In this document: positions 60,372-64,000 of the stretch, in pieces
Layout of the letters: the number at the start of each line of letters is the position of its first letter
Position numbering within the stretch: the stretch's first letter is position 1
Source of the DNA: Streptomyces coeruleorubidus
GTDB lineage: Bacteria > Actinomycetota > Actinomycetes > Streptomycetales > Streptomycetaceae
DNA length: 64,000 nucleotides
Reading direction: 5' to 3'
Assembly (NCBI RefSeq): GCF_008705135.1
Contig: NZ_CP023694.1
Coordinates: 3,949,001 to 4,013,000 of the forward strand
The notes under the pieces: model-generated
Database searches by the model: none
Told to the model about the DNA's origin: nothing
The model's input: only the letters and a program-made list of their open reading frames with translations
Position numbers and translations under genes: made by a program

Positions 60372-61217
60372 TCAGCCGGAATGCTTCGCAGCAACCACCG
60401 CATCGAACACAACCCGCTTGGGCACCCCGGCCTCCTGAGCCACCGCGGCGATCGCCTCCTTGCGCCGCTCCCCGGCCTCCTCCCGCACCCGGACCCGCCG
60501 CACCAGCTCCTCCGCCCCGACTTCCTCGGGACCCCGCTCCGGCGCCCCCTCCACCACCACGGTGATCTCCCCGCGCACACCCTCCGCGGCCCAGGCCGCC
60601 AGCTCGCCCAGCCCCCCGCGCCGTACTTCCTCGTACGTCTTCGTCAGCTCCCGGCACACCGCGGCCCGCCGCTCCGCCCCGAACACCTCGGCCATCGCCG
60701 CGAGCGTGTCGTCGAGCCGGTGCGGGGCCTCGAAGTAGACGAGGGTGCGCCGCTCCCCGGCCACCTCCCGCAGCCGCCCCAGCCGCTCCCCGGGCTTGCG
60801 CGGCAGGAACCCCTCGAAGCAGAACCGGTCGACGGGCAGACCCGACAGCGCGAGCGCGGTGAGCACGGCGGACGGCCCGGGCACGGCGGTGACCGGCACG
60901 TCCCGCTCCACGGCGGCGGCGACCAGCCGGTAGCCGGGGTCGGACACCGACGGCATCCCCGCGTCCGTGACGAGCAGCACCCGCGCCCCGCCCACCAGCT
61001 CTTCCACCAGCTCCGGGGTCCGCGCGGACTCGTTGCCCTCGAAGTACGACACCACCCGCCCCTTGGGCGTGACGCCGAGGGCCTGGGTCAGCCGCCGCAG
61101 CCGCCGCGTGTCCTCGGCGGCGACGACATCGGCTCCGGCCAGTTCCTCGGCGAGCCGGGGCGGAGCGTCCGCGATGTCGCCGATGGGGGTGCCTGCGAGT
61201 ACGAGGGTTCCGGTCAC
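60372..61217 (-). CDS. rsmI: 16S rRNA 2'-O-ribose C1402 methyltransferase
   Basis: 281 residues, tetrapyrrole-methylase fold. Motifs: LVLAGTPIGDIADAPPRLAEELAGADVVAAEDTR at the N-terminus, VLLVTDAGMPSVSDPGYRLV, GPSAVLTALALSGLP and FEGFLPRK. The GTG start at 61217 has GGGAGG 10 nt upstream; ATG 61226 would have no spacing from it. Divergent from pmt. Confidence 0.94.
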   Translation of the reverse strand: MTGTLVLAGTPIGDIADAPPRLAEELAGADVVAAEDTRRLRRLTQALGVTPKGRVVSYFEGNESARTPELVEELVGGARVLLVTDAGMPSVSDPGYRLVAAAVERDVPVTAVPGPSAVLTALALSGLPVDRFCFEGFLPRKPGERLGRLREVAGERRTLVYFEAPHRLDDTLAAMAEVFGAERRAAVCRELTKTYEEVRRGGLGELAAWAAEGVRGEITVVVEGAPERGPEEVGAEELVRRVRVREEAGERRKEAIAAVAQEAGVPKRVVFDAVVAAKHSG

Positions 61218-61317
61218 GCCCTCCATCCTCCCAGGGGCCGGGGACGCACACTCCGCCCAGGGGCGGAGGATGGGGACGCATACCGGCCATGCACGGGACT
61301 CACACAGCACGGTTCCC

Positions 61318-61323
61318 TACGAT
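61318..61323 (+). promoter_or_regulatory. -10 box of a leaderless pmt promoter
   Basis: TACGAT ends 6 nt before the GTG start of pmt, so the transcript should begin at or next to the start codon. GGGACT at 61295-61300, 17 bp upstream, is a poor -35. No ribosome binding site is present. Confidence 0.5.
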
Positions 61324-61329
61324 GGCGCG

Positions 61330-63075
61330 GTGACCAGTACCGCGTCCTCCACGGACACCCGGCAGGGCCAGGCGCCGCACGAGCAGCGGCCGCCCTGGCA
61401 GCAGCGGCTGCGCCGCTTCGGCTACCAGCAGCCAAGAAGCGACGCCCGTGACGTCCGTGACCGGCTGGTGCCGCCGTACACCGAGCCAGGCCCCCGCCTG
61501 TGGGCCGCGCTCGGCATCCCGCACACGCTCGCGGGGCGGCTGGTGCGCTGGTCGGGCTGGATCGGCCCGCTGCTCGTCACCCTGCTGGCGGGCGTGCTGC
61601 GGTTCTGGAACCTGGGCAACCCCAAGGCGGTGATATTCGACGAGACGTACTACGCCAAGGACGCGTGGGCGCTCGTCCACCGCGGTTTTGAAGTCAACTG
61701 GGACAAGAAGGCCAACGACATGGTCCTCTCGTCCGGCGGGCACGTCACCATCCCGACGGACGCGGCGTACGTCGTGCACCCGCCGGTCGGCAAGTACGTC
61801 ATCGGGCTCGGTGAGCTGCTGTTCGGTTTCGACCCGTTCGGCTGGCGGTTCATGACGGCGCTGCTCGGCACGCTGTCCGTGCTGCTGCTGTGCCGGATCG
61901 GCCGCCGGCTGTTCCGCTCGACCTTCCTGGGGTGCCTGGCGGGCGCGCTGATGGCGGTGGACGGCCTGCACTTCGTGATGAGCCGCACGGCGCTGCTCGA
62001 CGGCGTGCTGATGTTCTTCGTGCTGGCCGCGTTCGGCTGTCTGCTCGTCGACCGGGACAAGGCCCGCGAGAAACTCGCCGCGGCGCTCCCGGTGGATGCC
62101 GACGGCCGGGTCCGGCCCGACCGGCACGTCGCCGAGACGGCCCGCCTGGGATGGCGCCCCTGGCGCTGGGCGGCAGGCCTGATGCTGGGCCTGGCCTTCG
62201 GCACCAAGTGGAACGGCCTCTACATCCTGGCCGCGTTCTGCCTGATGGCGGTCCTGTGGGACGTCGGCTCGCGCAGGGTCGCCGGCGCCCGGCACCCGTA
62301 CTCGGCGGTGTTCAGGCGTGACACGCGCCTGGCGTTCGTCGCCACGGTCCCGGTCGCGATCGTCACCTACGTGCTGTCCTGGACCGGCTGGATCCTCTCC
62401 TCCACCGACGGCTCGGGCGGCTACTTCCGCAACTGGGCCGCCACCGACGGCAAGGGCGGCAGCTGGACCTTCCTGCCCGACTGGCTGCGCAGCCTGTGGC
62501 ACTACGAGCACCAGGTGTACGAGTTCCACGTCGGCCTGTCCTCGCCGCACACCTACCAGTCCAACCCGTGGAGCTGGCTGGTCCTGGGCCGCCCGGTGTC
62601 GTACTTCTACGAGTCCCCCACGCCCGGCCGGGACGGCTGCCCCGCGGACGCCGGCGAGAAGTGCGCCCGCGAGGTCCTGGCCCTCGGCACGCCGCTGCTG
62701 TGGTGGGTCGCCTGCTTCGCGGTCCTCTACGTCCTGTGGCGCTGGCTGTTCCGCCGCGACTGGCGCGCGGGCGCCATCGCCTGCGGCATCGCGGCCGGCT
62801 ACCTGCCCTGGTTCATGTACCAGGAGCGCACGATCTTCTTCTTCTACGCCATCGTCTTCCTGCCGTTCCTGTGCCTGGCGGTGGCGATGCTCCTCGGCGC
62901 GATCATCGGCCCGCCCCGCTCCACGGACACCCGCCGCGTCGTGGGCGCCACGGGCGCGGGCGTACTCGTCCTGCTGATCGTGTGGAACTTCATCTATTTC
63001 TGGCCGCTGTACACGGGCACCGCCATCCCCATCGACGACTGGCGGGCGCGGATGTGGCTGGACACCTGGGTCTAG
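61330..63075 (+). CDS. pmt: Polyprenol-phosphate-mannose protein O-mannosyltransferase
   Basis: 581 residues, GT-C glycosyltransferase of the PMT family with about 11 TM helices. Features: VIFDETYYAKDAWAL with the catalytic Asp-Glu after TM1, VVHPPVGKYVIGLGE and WYEP-type FYESPTP, plus the C-terminal PMT_4TMC. It O-mannosylates exported proteins; S. coelicolor Pmt is also needed for phage phiC31 infection. The GTG start at 61330 begins MTSTASSTDTRQ; the mRNA seems leaderless. Confidence 0.93.
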   Translation: MTSTASSTDTRQGQAPHEQRPPWQQRLRRFGYQQPRSDARDVRDRLVPPYTEPGPRLWAALGIPHTLAGRLVRWSGWIGPLLVTLLAGVLRFWNLGNPKAVIFDETYYAKDAWALVHRGFEVNWDKKANDMVLSSGGHVTIPTDAAYVVHPPVGKYVIGLGELLFGFDPFGWRFMTALLGTLSVLLLCRIGRRLFRSTFLGCLAGALMAVDGLHFVMSRTALLDGVLMFFVLAAFGCLLVDRDKAREKLAAALPVDADGRVRPDRHVAETARLGWRPWRWAAGLMLGLAFGTKWNGLYILAAFCLMAVLWDVGSRRVAGARHPYSAVFRRDTRLAFVATVPVAIVTYVLSWTGWILSSTDGSGGYFRNWAATDGKGGSWTFLPDWLRSLWHYEHQVYEFHVGLSSPHTYQSNPWSWLVLGRPVSYFYESPTPGRDGCPADAGEKCAREVLALGTPLLWWVACFAVLYVLWRWLFRRDWRAGAIACGIAAGYLPWFMYQERTIFFFYAIVFLPFLCLAVAMLLGAIIGPPRSTDTRRVVGATGAGVLVLLIVWNFIYFWPLYTGTAIPIDDWRARMWLDTWV

Positions 63076-63126
63076 CTGGTCAGCTGCAAGGATGGCGCGG
63101 ATCATCACACCAAACGGGGGTCGAGC

Positions 63127-63315
63127 ATGCTCGTGCTCATACTGTCGGTCGTCGTCCTGCTGCTCATCGGCGGCTGCGTCTGCGTCTTCTGGGCGGCCCG
63201 GGGCGACGCCCCGCGCTGGGCACGTGGGGTGGCCAAGGTGACGCTGCTCGGCAGTGAACTGACCCGGAGCGCGAACGGGCGTTCCGGGTCACAGCACAGC
63301 AGCGGGGACGACTAG
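63127..63315 (+). CDS. Small membrane protein (single TM)
   Basis: 62 residues: a hydrophobic segment (about 2-23, LVLILSVVVLLLIGGCVCVFW) followed by a basic then Ser-rich tail. A GGGGGTCGAGC site precedes ATG 63127. It lies 51 bp after pmt. A short gene, but codon use and the site support it; function unknown. Confidence 0.6.
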   Translation: MLVLILSVVVLLLIGGCVCVFWAARGDAPRWARGVAKVTLLGSELTRSANGRSGSQHSSGDD

Positions 63316-63474
63316 TCGAAGGGTCCCGGCACGCTGTCCGGCCTGGTGCGTGTTCGGTCAAAAATCGAAACAACCGTCCCTGTCGTCACCCTCTGCGCTT
63401 AGAGTGCTCCCGGATCGAGCGTTCTGAACGCGTTCAAAGGAGCGCGTGAAGCTCGAGGGGGAGGGGACCGCCCA

Positions 63475-64000
63475 ATGGGCAAGGGGGTCAAGGCCGCTGT
63501 CATAGGCGGCGTGTTCGCGGTGATGGTGGGCGGGGCCGGGTACGGGGCCTACAACATCATGAGCGCGCTGAACGGGGACGGCGGCGGCACGAGCGGGGTG
63601 GCCGCGGAGAAGAAGTCGGGGCCGCCCGACGAGGACGAGGTCAAGGAGACCACGGCCAAGTTCTTCGGCGCCTGGGAGAAGGGCGAGGCCGCGACGGCGG
63701 CGTCGTACACGAACAACGACGCGGCCGCCGAGCAGCTGCTGACCGCCTTCGGGGACGACGCGCACATCACCGACGTGAAGATCACGCCCGGCGCGGCGAG
63801 CGGCACCACCGTGCCGTACACGGTGAAGGCGAAGGTGGCCTACGACGGGAAGTCCAAGCCGCTGAGCTACAGCGGCAAGCTGAAGGTCGTGCGCGGGCTC
63901 ACCACCGGACGGCCGCTGGTCGACTGGCAGCCGTCCGTCGTGCACCCCGAGCTGAAGAAGGACGACACGCTCGTCACGGAGCAGTCGGCCAGCCCGCCCA
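63475..64000 (+). CDS. Penicillin-binding protein, N-terminal part (cut by window end)
   Basis: The first 175 residues: a signal-anchor (KGVKAAVIGGVFAVMVGGAGYGAYNI) and an NTF2-like MecA_N-type domain (about 50-160, DEVKETTAKFFGAWEKGEAATAASYTNNDAAAEQLLTAFGDDAHI). The catalytic transpeptidase domain should lie beyond the window. GGGGGAGGGGACC precedes ATG 63475. GAAAC at 63366-63370 may be a -35 of a sigma-E type promoter, but the -10 is unclear. Confidence 0.82.
   Translation, partial: MGKGVKAAVIGGVFAVMVGGAGYGAYNIMSALNGDGGGTSGVAAEKKSGPPDEDEVKETTAKFFGAWEKGEAATAASYTNNDAAAEQLLTAFGDDAHITDVKITPGAASGTTVPYTVKAKVAYDGKSKPLSYSGKLKVVRGLTTGRPLVDWQPSVVHPELKKDDTLVTEQSASPP

Noticed and set aside
63366..63400. 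Firm sigma-E promoter for the penicillin-binding protein
   Set aside because: GAAAC is present but no convincing TCTAA-type -10 lies 16-17 bp downstream, so it is only mentioned as possible.

Overview
The window is high-GC actinobacterial chromosome. Third-position G/C, GTG starts, long antisense open frames and gene content (mfd, Tam/TamR, galTEK, tatD-rpfB-ksgA-ispE, pmt, LAETG sortase substrate) all point to Streptomyces. From memory, the gene order resembles the S. coelicolor core region running from mfd to pmt; I could not check this by alignment. No phage, insertion sequence or CRISPR array is visible, so most of the window is core genome.

Layout. 1-2983: 5' part of mfd (repair coupling factor, minus strand, cut by the window edge). 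3280-8186: DUF2079 membrane protein, then a MacB/FtsX-type ABC exporter (ATPase + permease). 8717-14268: DHA2 drug exporter, PAF-acetylhydrolase-like lipase, GNAT enzyme, and a DUF485 + acetate-type symporter pair. 14269-14843: non-coding degenerate tandem repeats. 14844-16335: DivIVA-like coiled-coil protein and an AhpD-like enzyme. 19430-21983 (with 16485-19433): a divergent cluster in which toxin-family domains (WHH nuclease, deaminases) sit with or are fused to four SUKH/Imm35-type immunity domains, without secretion signals. This is the most unusual system in the window. 22012-24428: orphan NarL-type sensor kinase, an HTH-LAGLIDADG-like protein and tRNA-Gln(UUG). 24561-28581: glmU, prs, rplY, pth. 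28636-32799: two envelope proteins, one a sortase substrate, and ppc.

33094-39848: fatty-acid desaturase with its TetR; glyoxalase-tam divergent from tamR with an operator between them; an orphan NarL-type regulator; a GNAT enzyme; a lipoprotein/secreted protein pair. 39908-45309: galT-galE-galK divergent from an SGLT-type symporter with a small membrane partner, that is, uptake plus the Leloir pathway. 45310-47099: a small accessory islet with a truncated ATPase remnant and two unknown genes. 47100-51837: a response regulator lacking its phospho-acceptor Asp, then two tandem paralogous membrane-anchored beta-propeller proteins with P/Q/G-rich tails. 52029-53837: ABC-F ATPase. 53909-59652: ankyrin/HEAT protein, ispE, ksgA, rpfB, tatD. 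59732-64000: zinc-ribbon protein, rsmI, pmt, a small membrane protein and the start of a penicillin-binding protein.

Two intergenic hairpin elements, each just after a stop codon (57100-57180 after rpfB and about 60241-60371 after rsmI), resemble dispersed repeats I recall from many Streptomyces genomes. Several genes (tamR, pmt, the 28636 gene, the 37649 GNAT) look leaderless, with a -10-like hexamer 6-8 nt before the start codon.
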